DNA from: Xylaria sp. FL1777
Lineage: Eukaryota > Ascomycota > Sordariomycetes > Xylariales > Xylariaceae
Reading direction: 5' to 3'
Assembly (NCBI GenBank): GCA_022578965.1
Contig: MU400526.1
Span: 1-64,000 of the forward strand
Length of the DNA: 64,000 nt
Of the stretch, positions 37,800-51,520 are shown piece by piece; the first letter of the stretch is position 1, and each line of letters opens with the position of its first letter. The translations under genes were made by a program, and so were the position numbers. The notes below the pieces were generated by a model. That model was not told where the DNA came from. It did no database searches and saw only the letters and a list, made by a program, of their open reading frames with translations.

Positions 37800-38810
37800 T
37801 GTTCACTCGCTTTATCCCCTTGCTATATGAAAGAGGTGTCAAGTGTAAGAAGCGAATGCCTGACAAGGAGCATTCAACATTGTTGTCGAGAATAAAGTAC
37901 AAGCAAGCATAGCACAGACTTGGAGGCTGCGTGTAGAGCAACATTTCACGAGGGACGTTTAACAATTATTGTAGAGGGGGTTCTTGTAGGAGAGCAAAGA
38001 GACAACGGAGGACAAAGCGCTTTGGAAAACAGAGTGAACCATTGCTTTTGCTCACTGTCTGCAGGTTCTCATTCTTATAGCTAAGAAATGTAGAGCTATG
38101 ATATCCAAATGCACACCATATTCCACGCGCCGCGCCAAGTGACGGATTATGTCTTAATTTTTCTGTCCGAAACAATCAAGAGCTTCTGCTTAACCCCATG
38201 GCAGCGTGTATACAGACCAATTTCTCAAATACTAGGTAGGAAATGCTTTATACATGGTAGAAAATACGAGCAGATACGAGTACGTATTGGCAGATTGCAC
38301 AATTAATTAAGTCTTACATGTATATGCGTATGTAGGTCATCCCTACTGCGTACTACCTTATTAGAGATGAATCCTAGCGTGGGAAGTTCTACCGTAGAAT
38401 TGTCATGCGTCATTCTCGCTTTGGTGGGGGGTCGCCTAGTGACTTAGGAGTGGGTGGGCACAAATTCACATGCGTCTTGGCAAAGACAGACTCTCGAGTG
38501 ACGCCATCTTCCCCCATCTTCCCGGCATTGATAATAGCATGTGGCGATGTGTCTTTTTCTTTTTCTCTTCTCTTCTCTTCTCTGTCTCTCTCTCCCCTCC
38601 TTTTGATTTATGTGTCATGAGGACTGGTTAAGTTGTAATGTGTCTCTTCCCCCTTTCCGTCCAATCGATTAGATTGAGGTTGTATCATGAGATAGAGAGG
38701 TAGGTGGGAAGGTTGGGTGAGCTGATGTGGTCGTGATGAAACGCTGCTCGTTATCAGGGTGAAATCAGCCCAGTTATGCAAAGCGATCACTGATGACCGG
38801 GGAGGGACTC
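37800..38810. other. 3' flank of the RabGAP gene, up to the transposon block
   Basis: About 1 kb of unique DNA of normal composition with a CT-rich stretch (38550-38600). There is no supported gene. It ends at the target duplication of the LTR element and shows no RIP-like mutation up to that point. Confidence 0.6.
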
Positions 38811-38815
38811 CTCCC

Positions 38816-38990
38816 TGTTGCATATCGTAACAACCGGTAATTCTAGTACAAGGATAGCACGTGACTTAGAGTATTTCTAGTTATTGTTGCTTAGTACAGA
38901 GGGTACTCTTCTACTAACTTTACTTATGAAAAATGTATATATTTGTATTTATATTTTCTACTTATTTAATGTATTATTATGCTTTTAACA
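38816..38990 (+). repeat. Left LTR (175 bp) of the outer copia element
   Basis: Begins TGTTGCATAT and ends GCTTTTAACA (canonical TG..CA). It pairs with 61980-62154, of the same length, with 19 differences, all C/T or G/A. The first about 100 bp keep ancestral C and G; the last about 60 bp are converted to A/T. TATAAGCTTAAG directly after it may be a mutated primer-binding site. Confidence 0.93.
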
Positions 38991-41900
38991 AGTTATAAGC
39001 TTAAGTTTAGCAATAGATTTAAGTAAACTATTAATTTTTTATTAAAGCGCTAAAAAACTAGCTAAAACTAAAAAATTAATAGCTAGCTTAAAATAATGCT
39101 ATAATGCTAAAAATAGTTTATTATTATTATTACTACTTTATTAATATAAAAGAAATTTTACTTTATTATTATTTTATAAAATATAAAAGGTTTTTATTAA
39201 TGTTTATTTATATTTTAAGTTATTAAACGTAAAATATTAACTATTAAAAGTAAGCTATTTGCTATTAAATATAAATACTTGTTTTTTTTATAGCACTTTT
39301 AAATAAAGATATAAGAAAAAAACTTGCTATTAGTGCTATTTGCTAATATTTTTAGTGTTTTAAATAACTATTTAGCTTTTAGTTAATATATTATAAAACT
39401 GCATATTTATTTTATAATAAAAAATTATATGTTATATAATTACTTATTATTTATAAAAAATTATTTATATATTTATTTTTTTTTTTTTATTAATAAGTAT
39501 AAACAAAAGTTTACTAAAGATTTAAAATACTTAAAAAACTTAAAATTTACTTTTAATTATTATTTATTAATATATTTAATTATAATTAAACTAGAGTTTT
39601 TTAAAAAAACAGTTAAAAAAGCATAAATTTAAACTACTTAATAATATACTTACTTTTTAAAACTAACTACTTAGTGGTTTTATATTTAAAGAAAGGCTTT
39701 TTATTTTTGCTTTTATTTTCTAAAGCTTAAAAAAGGATAAACTATAAAAATAATAATGCTTTAATATATTATTTATATATAATAAAGAAATTAAAGTTAA
39801 AAAAAAAGCTTTAAATAATAACTTATTTGTTTTTTAGCTAAAAGAAAAACAGCTTTTTTTTTTATAAAATACTTTTATTTTGCTTTTAATATTGCTTATA
39901 TTTATTATTTTATTTACTATTTTAACTTTTAACTTTTATATTAATAATATTATATTATAACGCTTTAAGCTTAAAAAGCTTAATATAAATAATTATAATA
40001 TTAAGATTTAAGCTTTTAAGTTAATAAAGTTAAATGCTAGCTTTATTAATATATTTAAACTTAAAAATAAAAGTGCTAACTAAAATAACTTTAATACTAC
40101 ATTATAAAACATTATGCTAAAAAAAAGCATTAAAAATATATTTAATAGCACTTTTTTTAAGCTTATAAAACTTTTTAATAATACAAATAATATTACTTAA
40201 AATACTTTTATTAAACGCTAGATTTATTAAACTACTATAAACAATTATTTATTAGCTAGCATTAAAAGCAAACTAAACTTAATTATTAAGCAAAAATAAA
40301 ATATAAACAATAAAACAAATATTTATACTATATATTGTTAACTAACTATTTATTATTAGCAATAAAAAGCAAATTATTTATTAGATTTATTATATGCTTT
40401 ATTAAAAAAGACTTTAATATAAATAAAAAGAATTAATAAGTATAATAAACATTAAGTTAATAATTATTAAACTATTAACTTTTTTTAATTTAACTAAAAA
40501 ATTTTTAATTAGCTTAAATAATTATAATATATAGCAAATTTAAGTAATGCTTTTAATACTTAAAAAATATTTATAACTATTATATATTTTATTATAAACG
40601 TTAGTAATAAATTTTTAATTATTTTAAAAAAGTTAATGTTTAAAGCTTATAATTATTAAATAAAGCTATTTAAGAATATTAAACGTAATGCTTTAGCAAT
40701 ATTAGCATATTACTTAAATAATACTAATAAAAATAATAAAGTTTACTTTATTAAATATAGCAAATTAAACATTAATTAAAGTAACTAATAATGCTTAAAT
40801 AATAACTTTAAAAGCTTTATTAAAAAAGAAAAACTTTTTAATTATATAAGACTTTTTTAAAAGGTTTGTTTTATTTATAAATAATTTAATACTATTTATA
40901 ATAACTATAATAATAATATATATTGTTTAAAATAAAACAAAAAAACAGCTTACTACTAAGAAAATAAGCTTTTAATTAATATTTTTAATATAAGTTTAAA
41001 TAACTTTTTAAAAGCTATAAACTTTAAAAATTACTATATTAAGTAAAATAAAGCAATATAACATTTTATTAATTAATATAATACTTTTTTATTATAAACT
41101 AATTTTGTTTAAGCTTATGTTATATTGTTTTTAAAAAATATATTTAAAGTAATATTAAAGGTTTTTGCAAAACTATTAATAGTTAAGTTTTTTAACTAGT
41201 TATTTAATATAAAGGCCTTGTGCTACATTTACTATAAATAATAAATGTTTATAATATATATATTTTTTATTAAACTTTTTAAAATAAAAAATGTAAATAT
41301 TAAAGCAATAATATTAAATAGTAGTAAAGTTACTTTAATAGTTTAATAAAAAGATAATATTAAACTTATTACTTTAAGAAATGTTTTATATGTTTTATAT
41401 ATAAAACTAAACTTTATTTTAATTAATATTTTTATAATATAATAAAGCTTTAAGTTTAAATAAAATAAATTTAAAGCTTAAATTTTCTTTATATTATTTA
41501 ATTGCTTAAATTATTAAATACTAATAATATATAAGCAGCTATATAATAAATTTTACTTTTTTAATTATTTTATTATTATTTGCTTAAATTATTAAAAGCT
41601 TTTAAAATTAAAGGAATTATTAATAGCATTTATAACTATAAGTTTAAGTTTAATAGTACTTTTAATGCTTTTATATTAATGCTTTAGCTATATAAACTTT
41701 TAGAACTATTATAAAGTAGCTTTAAAAAAAGGCATTTAAATTATTAATAACTATAATAATATAGTGTGCAAATTATATATATTAGCTAAAAGAACTACTA
41801 AAAATAATTATATTATAGTTTTATAAGCTTTATAAAAAAGCGCTTGCTAATATATTAACTTAAGTAGCTTAATTATATTAGTAACTTTTATAAACAAGTT

Positions 41901-43253
41901 ATATTATTTATTAATAATAAATAATATAATTTAATTTTTAAAGGTATATTTACTAAAACAAAAGTTTAATACTAAGTATTTTATTTAATTAAATATTAAA
42001 TAAATTAAAGCATAAACTAATATAAAGGTTTAATTTTATAGAACTAATAATAGCAAAAAATTTAAAAACTAAGTAATTATTGGTTTTTTTATATAAAAAG
42101 GCGTTTAATTTAAATTTTTAGCACTTTATTAATATAAACAAGTTAGTTTAATAAAAAGATTGCATTAAACGCTTTAAAAAATAATTAGGGCTATTTTTTT
42201 AGATTTTAAGCTTTTATTAAAACTTTAAGGTAAGATTTTATAAGCTATAACTTAAATTTAAGCATATATACCGAATATAGTACTAAACAGCTTGTTTTTC
42301 TTTAAGGCTTAAACTAAAAAAAAGCTAAACAAAAGGTTTTAAAAGCGCTTAAGCAAACAAGCTTATAAGCTAATACTAAAAGAAATAAAGCTTAAAAAGC
42401 TAAAAAATTGCGCTAAGATCTTAATTATAATTAAATATAATACTAATAATATTTACTGTTTTTAAAACATTATAACAAGTATTATTAAAAAAGCAAAAAA
42501 GATCTTTTGCAATAAAAATATTATTTTAAGCTTAAAAAACTATACTTTACTAGTTTTTAGCTTTAATTTTTTTGCTTTTTTTTGCGCTAAAATAGTATTA
42601 TAGCATTTTTAACTAATTAAGCATTTATTAATACTTGCAAATTAACTATTATTTTTAAAATAACTTGCTAATTAAATTAAAGCAGGAAATTTATTAAAAC
42701 AGCAATTTAATTAATAACTATAATTATTAAAAAATAAATTATTAAATAAATTATACTTTTAAAAATAACTTGCTAATAAATAAGCTTACTTAATATAACT
42801 TATTAAAAAAGTATGCTTTATAAAAACATTTAAAAGTAATAAAGCTAAAAAATAAACTGTTAATTTTTTATAACTAAAGACTATATTATAAAAGTAGGCT
42901 TTTTTAAAAAGTGTTATTTAATAAATATAAAAGTTAAAACTATAAACTAATATATTTATACTTTTATAATAACTATTAAACCTTATAAAAATTAAAAACT
43001 TAAATATTATAATATATTATAATGTAGCAATAAAAAATATTATTATTTATAATTTTATAAAAAAACTAAAAATATATTTAAAAGCTTTATAATTACTTAA
43101 ATAAAAATACTAGTTAAAAGCTATAAAAAAAAAATATAGTTTTTAATTAATAATAAAACTTAAAATATTATAAATAATAACTTAAGTTTTTATGTTTTTA
43201 TTAGTAAATAGGTTTATAAGCTTAAATTAAGCTTTAAAAATATTGTTATATAG
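38991..43253 (+). mobile_element. Left interior of the outer copia element (RIP-destroyed)
   Basis: AT-saturated DNA between the left LTR and the gypsy insertion. By position it should carry the gag, protease, integrase and start of the reverse transcriptase of the copia polyprotein. I cannot identify residues with confidence here. The last 889 bp (42365-43253) recur at 51779-52676. Short frames such as 39429-39626 look accidental. Confidence 0.7.
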
Positions 43254-43800
43254 TATAACAAACTTATTATATATTAATATAACAGGTTTGCTTTTAAAGT
43301 TTTAATTTATAAGTAATAATAAGATTTTTAATAGTAGTTCGTTAAAGAAGTTTTTAAAGTACTTTTATTACTATGCATTAATAAAGGTTTTAAAGGATTA
43401 AAAGTAATAAATATATTAGTGTTTAGTAGTTATAAAGAAATTAATAGCTAAAGAACTAAAACTAAGTAAATAATTAAATATAAAAAGTGCATAATTATAT
43501 AAATAAAGAAAAAATAAAAAAAGTAATAACTTTTTTTAAATTATTGCAAGTTTAATAAGCATTAAATTACTATAAGCTTAGTAAGCTTTAAATTACTATA
43601 AGTTTAATAAGCTTTAAATTATTATAAGCTTAATAAGCTTTAAATTATTATAAGCTTAGTAAGCTTTAAATTACTATAAGTTTAGTAAGCTAAATAAGTT
43701 ATTATATAGCTTTAGCTTTAGCTAGCAAAAGAAAAAGTGCATAGTATATATAAAAGTATTAAGCTGCTTTAAAAGCTACTTTTGTGCTAATTTTATAACA
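43254..43800 (-). repeat. LTR (547 bp) of gypsy copy 1, 3' LTR in element orientation
   Basis: The plus strand runs TATAACAAACTT to TTTTATAACA; read on the minus strand it starts TGTTATAAAATTAGC. A purine tract (AAAAAAAAGGGAATAA on the minus strand, 43801-43816) adjoins it, as expected at a 3' LTR, so the element points left. The LTR carries five 26-bp tandem units (about 43554-43690). Confidence 0.88.
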
Positions 43801-45449
43801 TTATTCCCTTTTTTTTAAAATTGTTGTTTTAATAATTTTCTATAAATATTCTTTCTTTTTTTTTTTTTTATATGTTATAATATTAAAACGCATTAAAAAA
43901 ACTAATTGCTTATTTAAAACAAAGCAAAAACTTATTTTTGCTTCCTTTATTAATTTTATTAGCTATAAAATTATGCTTTGCTTTTGCTGCTTTAATTAAT
44001 TATTAATATACAAAATAATAGATAATATGTTTTATTGTTTTAAATGTATACGCGCTAATTGCTTTTGTAATAAATTAAAAGTTTTAATTAATTTAATTAA
44101 TAATATAGTTTTTAAATATTATTGTTTTAAAAAAAAAAAAAGCAAGCAAAGCAATAGTTATTTTTAGTTTAAAAAAAATTAAAACATGCTTAAAATAGCT
44201 TTAATTTTGTTTTAAGCAAATTAGCTTAGCTTTATATATAAAAACGTTTTTTAAAAGCAAAAAGTATTAAAATAGTTTAATAAAAGCTTTAGTTTTTAAA
44301 TAAACTAAATAAAATAAAGCGCATTAAAAAAAAACAAAAAGCGCTAGTAAAAAAGCAAAAACAACAAAAAAAGCAAGCTAAAGCAATATAAGCTGCTTTA
44401 TTTAAGTTTAATTAAAATTTTTTAGGCGTTTTTTTTAAAGTTAACTTTTTTTTTTTAGTTTTAAGCAGTTAAAATATTAGTAGTAAAACTAACTTATAAT
44501 TACTTTAGCAGTTTTTAGGTATTTTTTAAGTTTTTAAATATTATTAATATATAAATATTTTTTTTATTTAATAAAATATTTTAAGTTATTATTGTTTTAA
44601 TAAAAATTTAGTATACTTTTAACTTTATAAACGTTTTAATTTGTTTTTATTTTTAGTTATATTTTAATAGGTGTTTTAATAAGTGCTAGTTTTAATAAAA
44701 AAATATAAAAAATAAAGTAAATTTGCATATTTTTTAGTAATAATAGTTTATAGTTAATAAGTAAAATAACTTTTTTAATTTTAAAAAAGCTAAATTTTTT
44801 AAATTTTAATTTATTGCTTAGTTGTTTTGTTTTAATTTAAGAAATATTAATGTTTATATTTTATTTTTGTTATAGCAAATAAACTTTGTTTTTTTTTTTA
44901 AAAGTTAGTTTTTTAGTTTGTTTTTTGTTATAGTATATTAATATCTATTGTTATAAAAATTAAAAGCATAATTATAGTTTAGCTTATAATGTTTTAATTT
45001 TTGTTATAATAGTTTTTACTTAAAGTACTATAGTTAAAATAACAAATGCTTTTATTAGTGTTTTTTTTTTGTTTTTTAATAATTGCTTGCTATTTATAAA
45101 CAGCTTTATGCAAAAATATGTTTATATTTTTGTTTGTTAATATATTATATAAAATTTGTGCTATTAGTAATAGTTTTATTTAATTATTTTATTAATAGTT
45201 AATATAACTTTATAAATATTGTTTTAATATTTAGTTTAGTTTTTTTGTTTGTTTATTTGTTTATAAGTAGTAAATAGTTAAAAACTTTAGTTTAATATTA
45301 ATAAGTTTAAAAAAACTAGTTTTAAACTTAAAAGTAAACAACTTATTTTAGTTTAAAATAATCTTTTTTAGTAATTTATGCTTATTTAAATATTAATGTA
45401 TAAAAGCATATGCAAGTTATTTAGCTATTATATTTTCTTTAAACAGTAA

Positions 45450-45706
45450 AAAATAAGCATATTTAATAAATTTATTAATAATAATTTATATTTTATTATA
45501 TTATACTTTTATAACTAAATTAGTTAATAAAAGTAATGCTATAATAAAATTTTAAGCAATAGTATATTATATTTATTTAAGTATTTATATAAATTATAGC
45601 AGTTTATAAAGCTTATATTATGCTGTTTTAGCTTTATTACAAATTTTGCATTTTTTTATAATAAATTTAATTATATTTTATAGTTCTAAAAAATTGTACT
45701 TTTTTT
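45450..45706 (-). pseudogene. Gypsy integrase relic (zinc finger and start of core)
   Basis: On the minus strand, KKCKICNKAKTAYK can be read with its two cysteine codons at 45650-45648 and 45641-45639. This is the CxxC half of the integrase HHCC finger that precedes the catalytic core. Stops interrupt both sides. In copy 2 the same two codons read Tyr (TAT), the expected result of G-to-A mutation. Confidence 0.72.
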
Positions 45707-46089
45707 ATAATTATTAGACTATTTTTATTGCTTTTTAATATTTATGTAATAAGTGTTTATAAAATTTTTTAATAAACTTATTTTGTAAGAATTTTAGTAA
45801 ATAAACTTTATATTTATATATTAGCTTGTTATTTTTTAATTTTTTTGTGTTTTTGTAGTTATATTAACTTTTTTAAGTTATAAGTTTATTATAGCTATAT
45901 ATTTATAAAGTTTTTAAGTATAATTTTAACTTTTAAGCTTTTATTTTTTTAAAAATATAATACTTAAATGTTTTTTTTTAAAACTTTAAATCTTTTTTAA
46001 TTTTGTTAACTAAGTATATTTGCTTAAATGTTTTTTTTTTTTGAATATAGCATATCTTAAAGTTAAATTTAGAAAAAAAAACTATTTAA

Positions 46090-46360
46090 TTTTTATGTTG
46101 TTTAATAATCTTTTGTATAGTTATAAATTTTGTTAAGTTTTAATAATTTAAATAAATCTTAATTAGCTTTATAGTTTTTATAAAAAACAGTTTTTATTTT
46201 TTAAGTGCTATAATAATTATAAGCAGTTTTTTGTTATATATAAGGTATTATAATGCTACGTTTTATAATGCTTTAAAATAATAAGCTATTAAATGCTATT
46301 TTTTGTTGTTTTTTAGTTGTTTTAAAACTTCTGCAATTATATTATCTAAAGCATTTATTT
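46090..46360 (-). pseudogene. Gypsy RNase H relic
   Basis: Minus-strand reading gives HLIAYYFKAL, then YLIYNKKLLIIIIALK (plus coordinates about 46270-46200). It follows the gypsy RNase H pattern of a His-Pro-Ile-Ala-Tyr/Phe-Ser-Lys block followed by Tyr-x-Ile-x-Asp-Lys-Glu-Leu-Leu-Ala. Asp and Glu codons have become Asn and Lys, and Gln/Trp codons have become stops. It lies upstream of the integrase relic, the gypsy order. Confidence 0.7.
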
Positions 46361-48388
46361 TTAGTTTTTTTTTTTTTTGTAGATTAAATAGTTTAACTAT
46401 AAAGTTAAAAATAACTTTTAGTTTTAGTTTTTTAAAAGCTTTTTAAGCTTTTTTTAAAATTAAAAAAAACTTTTTTTTATATTTTTTTTTTATATACTTT
46501 ATAAAATAAAATGCTATTTTCTTAAAGTTTTAAATTAATATTTAAATATAGTTTAAAAATTTTAATGCTTATTATATGTTTATAATAATAGCTAGGTTAA
46601 ATATTTTTTAGTTTTATACTATGTTAATTTTTAACTATTAAATCTATATTTATTTTAAAATAATTATAAATTTTAAAAAGTTAATTTTTTATATATGCTA
46701 TATATACTTTTTTATATTAAGTTGTAATTTTGTTTATTTAAGTGTTTTTAATACTTAAGTTATATGTTTTTTGTGTTTTTTTAGTGTTCTAAAGTAAATC
46801 AAGATATTATTTAAATAAATAAATATAAATTTATTTAAAAACTTCTGTAAAATTGTTATTATTATATATTAAAAGCTAGCTAATATATTTTGTAGTTTTT
46901 ATAGCATAACTATATATTTATATAATTTATATATTGTTTATATAATAGTTTTTTATTTTTTTTTTTTAGTTATTTTAATAGTATAATATTTATTTAAAAT
47001 ATTAACTGCTATAAACTATTTTGTTTAGCTAATATTTTTTTTTATAGTTATTAATAAAGTAAAAAAGTATTTATTTGCAATAATAATTACGTTTAATAAT
47101 TAGTAGTTAATTATTATTTGTTATACTAGTTTTTTTTTTTTATTAATTAATTGTTTTTTATTTTTTATTTTAAGTATTAGCACTATAAAATATTTAATAA
47201 ATAACTAAAATTCTTTTAGAAATTCTTTTGCTAAATTTTTCTAAATGTATTTTTATAAAGCATTTGTTTTATTTAAGCTTATATAATATACTTAATAAAG
47301 CTTTAATTAATATTTTTTTCTAATAAAAATATAGTAGTTTTATAAGCTATGTTTAAGAAGTTTTTTTTTTTTTTTTTTTTTTAAACAGTTTATAAAATCT
47401 ATAATATACTTTTAGTATTCCGTTTAAAATTTCTTTTGCGATTTTTTTAATTTTTTTGCTTTGTTTTTTACTTTTTTAATTAATAGTTTTTGCTTTTTAT
47501 TAAATTAAAAAGTTATTAGTTTTTAGCTATAATATTTCTAAAATAATATTATAATTAAATATATTAGCAATATTTAATATAATTTGCTTTTTATATTTTT
47601 ATATAAATATATTAAAAAGTTTAGTTTTTTTAAATATGCAACTATTATTATAGCTAAAAGTGCTTTTATTAAATTTTTTAATTTTTTAAAATTTTTGCTT
47701 GTATTTTTAAAAAATTTTATTTTGTTTTGCTACTTTAAGTAAAATTATATTAGCTTATATTTTTAAGTTAATTAAAGTATTATATTTTTTTTTAATATAT
47801 AAGTTTAACTTTAAATTAGTTTTTTTAGTTATTATATTAAACTTTATATAAAGCTTTAGTTTTTTTAGCTATTTATTACTTTTTTAGCAAGTGTTTATTT
47901 TATTTTTTGACTTTTTTTTGTTAAATGTTTAAATGCTTGTTTTTTTTTGCATTTTAAATATTATTGCGCTTTATTTTATTTTTGCTTTTAAGCAAGCTTT
48001 AAATTATAGTTTTTAAGCTTTTTTGCTTTTAGCAATTATTTTTTAGTATAATTATGCTTTAATTAATTAATAATATTTATAGTAGTTATTTTTATATTTT
48101 TTTAAACTAGTATTATAAATGCAGTTAAAATTTTTTTTAAATGTTATAAATTTTTATAAATTTTTATAGTAAACTATAATTATAATTAACTACTTTAATT
48201 TATAAAAGTTTTATATTTCTGTTTTTATAATTTGTTTAAAAAACTAATTATTTTTTAGTTTATTAAATAAATATTAATAATAACAATATATTATATAACA
48301 ATTTTATAATACTTTATTATATTTTAAATCTTTTAAGCATAAAATATTATTATTGTTTTTTATTATAGTTTTATTATAGTAATAACTT

Positions 48389-49119
48389 AGCTTAGTGGCA
48401 TAGTGGTATACGCTTAGCTACTTTTTTTGAAGTCATAGGTTCAAGTTTTGCCTGGTTTGCAGTTGCTTTACTTTAAAGCAAAAGTTAGTTTGCTTTTAGC
48501 TTAATTTAAACTACATGCTTACTACACTAAAAGCATAAAAAATTAAAAGTTAAATAGCTAAGCTAAAAGTTTAAAGACTTTGCCTTTTTGCTAGTATAGC
48601 AATATAAATAACTAATTTAGTATATTAGCTACTATAAAAACGGGCAGCTTTAGCTTTTGCTGCTAACGCTACATAAGCACTAGTTTTTTTATATAGCAAA
48701 TAGCTTATATTTTTAGCATAATTAAAACTTAAAGCTTACTGCTTAGCGCTAAGCAATTTATAAAAAATATAGCGCTATATAATGCTTAAAATCTACTTAA
48801 TACTATGTTATTTATAGCTTGCAAAACCTAAAGCTAGCAAAAAGGCGCTTTTATTACTAATTAACAAAAAACCTTTTTATTAGCGCGTTAATTTTTATAC
48901 CTTTGCATTACGAAGCAAAAGCGCTGCCGACTTAGCGTATAAAATTTAAAAGCGGAGTATTATGTAAAAAAAGCAGCAAATTAATAAAATCTATAGCAAA
49001 ACTATTGCATATTTTGCATATATAGGTGGTTTTTGCCCTAAAAAAGGTTTCTACTTATATAAAGTCTTACTAAATAGCTACTAGTATAGCTAACAAGCTA
49101 TTTATTTAAGTAATACAAA
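48389..49119 (+). mobile_element. SINE-like insertion, 731 bp, with tRNA-like head
   Basis: The insertion is flanked by an exact 18-bp duplication, TTATTATAGTAATAACTT, at 48371-48388 and 49120-49137. Gypsy copy 2 has a single uninterrupted version near 57796-57813. The first 70 bp resemble a tRNA gene: TGGCATAGTGG (48396-48406) fits the A box and GGTTCAAGTTT (48438-48448) the B box. Six of seven acceptor pairs form if G-U is allowed. The body keeps patches of G and C (48640-48680, 48870-48960), unlike the flanks. Long target duplications are typical of LINE-driven insertion. At 731 bp it is long for a SINE and no poly(A) tail is seen, so the class is inferred. Confidence 0.78.
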
Positions 49120-51260
49120 TTATTATAGTAATAACTTTTAGTAATTAGTTAAATTGCTAGTTTTAGTTTTTAAAACATATTAGTTTTTATATTAACTATT
49201 AATGCTTTTTTATTTTGTTATATTTAAAGCAGTTTAAGCTATAAAAATATTTCGTTTATTTTTATTAGTTTTTTTTTTGTAGTGTTTTTTATAGCTTTTA
49301 ATTTTATTTGTTTTTGCTTTAAAGTTTTATAAGTTTTGTTTTTTTAAGTTTATTTAGCAACTAAATATTTTAATAGTTTATAATTAGTTTAGTAATTATA
49401 TTATTTATAGTTATAATTTTGTTTTTTTAAACATAACTTTTTTTTAAGCTATATTTTAAGCTTTAATAGTTTAAAATTTTTGTAGTTTTATAAGTTTACT
49501 AACTATATTAACTTATTACTTTTTGTTGTTTATTATTTTTAGTTAAACTATTTTTTTAGGTTATATACTAAATAACTTTAATTATTTATATAGTAAATAT
49601 ATTTTTTTGCAATTTGTTTTAATAACTATAAAGCTTTTAAATAATATTTATATGTTTGTTTATTTTAACCTATATAAATAAAACATTTAAATTTGTTTAA
49701 TATAGTATTTTTGTTTTAACTTAAAATAACAATTTTATACTTTTGCTTTAAAAACATATTTTCTAAATTACTTTGTTATTTTTTGTTGTTTTAAACTTTT
49801 ATAACTTATACTTTTTTTTTAAGTTAAAGAATTTTTTTCTTTTTATAGCTTTTTTTTCTGTTTTTTTTTTTAAATCAATATTATTTTTAAAAGTGTTTTT
49901 TCTTTTTATAGTTATAATATTTAACTTTAAACATATTTTAAGGTTATTATTTTTAAACTTTACTAATTTGCTTAAATCTTTATTTAATACTTTTTTAAGT
50001 ATTTTTTTTTTGTTTTTTTTAGTTTTTTTAGTTTTAAAGTACTAATTAAATAATTATTAATTAATTATAATAATTATATTAATATACGTATTAATTTTTA
50101 CTAGTTTATTTATTTTATATAGTTTGTTTTAAACTTAAGTTTTAAGTTTACTATAAAATAAATAAAACAGTATAAGCTTAAGCAATTTTAAAATTATTGC
50201 TAATTATTTAAATTTTATAGCATAATTTACTACTATTTTTGTTTATTTTAAGCAATAAAGTGCTTTTTTTATATATTTTACTTTTTAAAAGTTTTTAAAT
50301 AGTGCTTTTATTTAATTTTTAAACTTAACGTAGTTTTTAAAAATCTTTTTTATTTTTAGCTTAAAGTTAGTTAACTTATTAGCTTTTAAAAAATCTTTTA
50401 AAATAAGTTAAAACTATTTTAATACTTTTTTTAACAAAAATTGTAAAATAGTTATTATTTTTTGATTTTTTTTTGTAATAATAATAAAGTGCTATTTTAA
50501 ATAAAGTTTAACATAAATTAAAAAAGCTTTTATATTTATAGATTTATTATAAAGCTTTAAAGCAGTAAGTTTAAAACTTTTAATGTTTAGCATTTTTAAT
50601 ATTATAAATAATTTTAATAATAAAAGCAGTAATAATAATAAAAAGTTAAGTTTTTTATTTTAAATTATTACTTTAAGTATAATAGTAATAAAAGTAAGCA
50701 TTAAGTTTACTAGTAGTAATATTAGCATTAATTATAGTATAATTACTTATTTAAAGCTTTAATTTATTGTTATAATAATAATTATTATTACTGCTTTAAT
50801 TATTATAGCTAATATTTATGCTAGTTTAAAAGTTATAACGCTTAGTATTTAAGCTGTTTTTTAAGTTAAAATAACTAGTTTGCTTTATAATACTAGCATT
50901 AATGTTAGTTCTTTTTTATTATTGCTGCTTAACTTTTTTTTTTTTATTACTGCTTTTTTTTTAATAAAAATAGCTAATAAAAGTACTAAAGTTTATTGTT
51001 TTAATACGTTACTAGTTCTAGAAATCTTTAAGATTTTTAAACTTAATTTTTAACTTTTTGTTTTTAGTAATATAACTTAGATTTAGTTTATTAATTATTA
51101 AGTAAAGTTTATTTATATAATACTGTTTAATATTTTTATTTTTTAAATATTTTTTTAGTATATTTTTAAAAGTTTATTTTATAAATTGTTTGTTATTTAA
51201 TTTTTTATACTAATATTTGTTTTTATATATTAAGTTTTATTAATTAAAGAGCTATTAAAG

Positions 51261-51520
51261 TATAACAAACTTATTATATATTAATATAATAAGTTTGCTT
51301 TTAAAGTCTTAATTTATAAGTAACAATAAAATCTTTAATAGTAGTTCATTAAAGAGGTTTTTAGAGTACTTCTATTATTATGCATTAATAAAAGTCTTAA
51401 AAAATTAAAAGTAATAAATATATTAGTGCTTAGCAATTATAAAGAAATTAATAGCTAAAAAGCTAAAAACTAAGTAAATAACTAAATATAAGAAATGCAT
51501 AATTATATAAATAAAGAAAA
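51261..51520 (-). repeat. Truncated LTR at the right end of gypsy copy 1
   Basis: Matches the first 260 bp (plus-strand orientation) of the 547-bp LTR, then stops matching after ATAAATAAAGAAA. The 26-bp repeats and the remaining part of the LTR are absent. The break is one end of the tandem duplication. Confidence 0.85.

Larger units (their letters stand above)
43801..51260 (-). mobile_element. Interior of gypsy copy 1 (RIP-destroyed, minus strand)
   Basis: Without the 749 bp due to the inserted SINE-like element plus its duplicated target, the interior is 6711 bp, against 6699 bp in copy 2. Coding relics in Ty3/gypsy order on the minus strand are an RNase H region (about 46360-46090) and integrase (about 45706-45450). 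Both are full of stops. Copy 1 keeps more ancestral G and C than copy 2, for example in the integrase zinc finger. Confidence 0.85.

Noticed and set aside
43554..43690. CRISPR-like spaced repeats in the gypsy LTR
   Set aside because: The 26-bp units are directly adjacent with no variable spacers, in a eukaryotic LTR; a plain tandem repeat.
48389..48465. Functional tRNA gene
   Set aside because: T-stem and anticodon stem are broken and it is flanked by an 18-bp target duplication; better seen as the head of a SINE-like element.
49773..50045. 90-codon hydrophobic Phe/Leu frame
   Set aside because: Antisense of the A-rich minus-strand gypsy interior; T-rich DNA gives such frames by chance.
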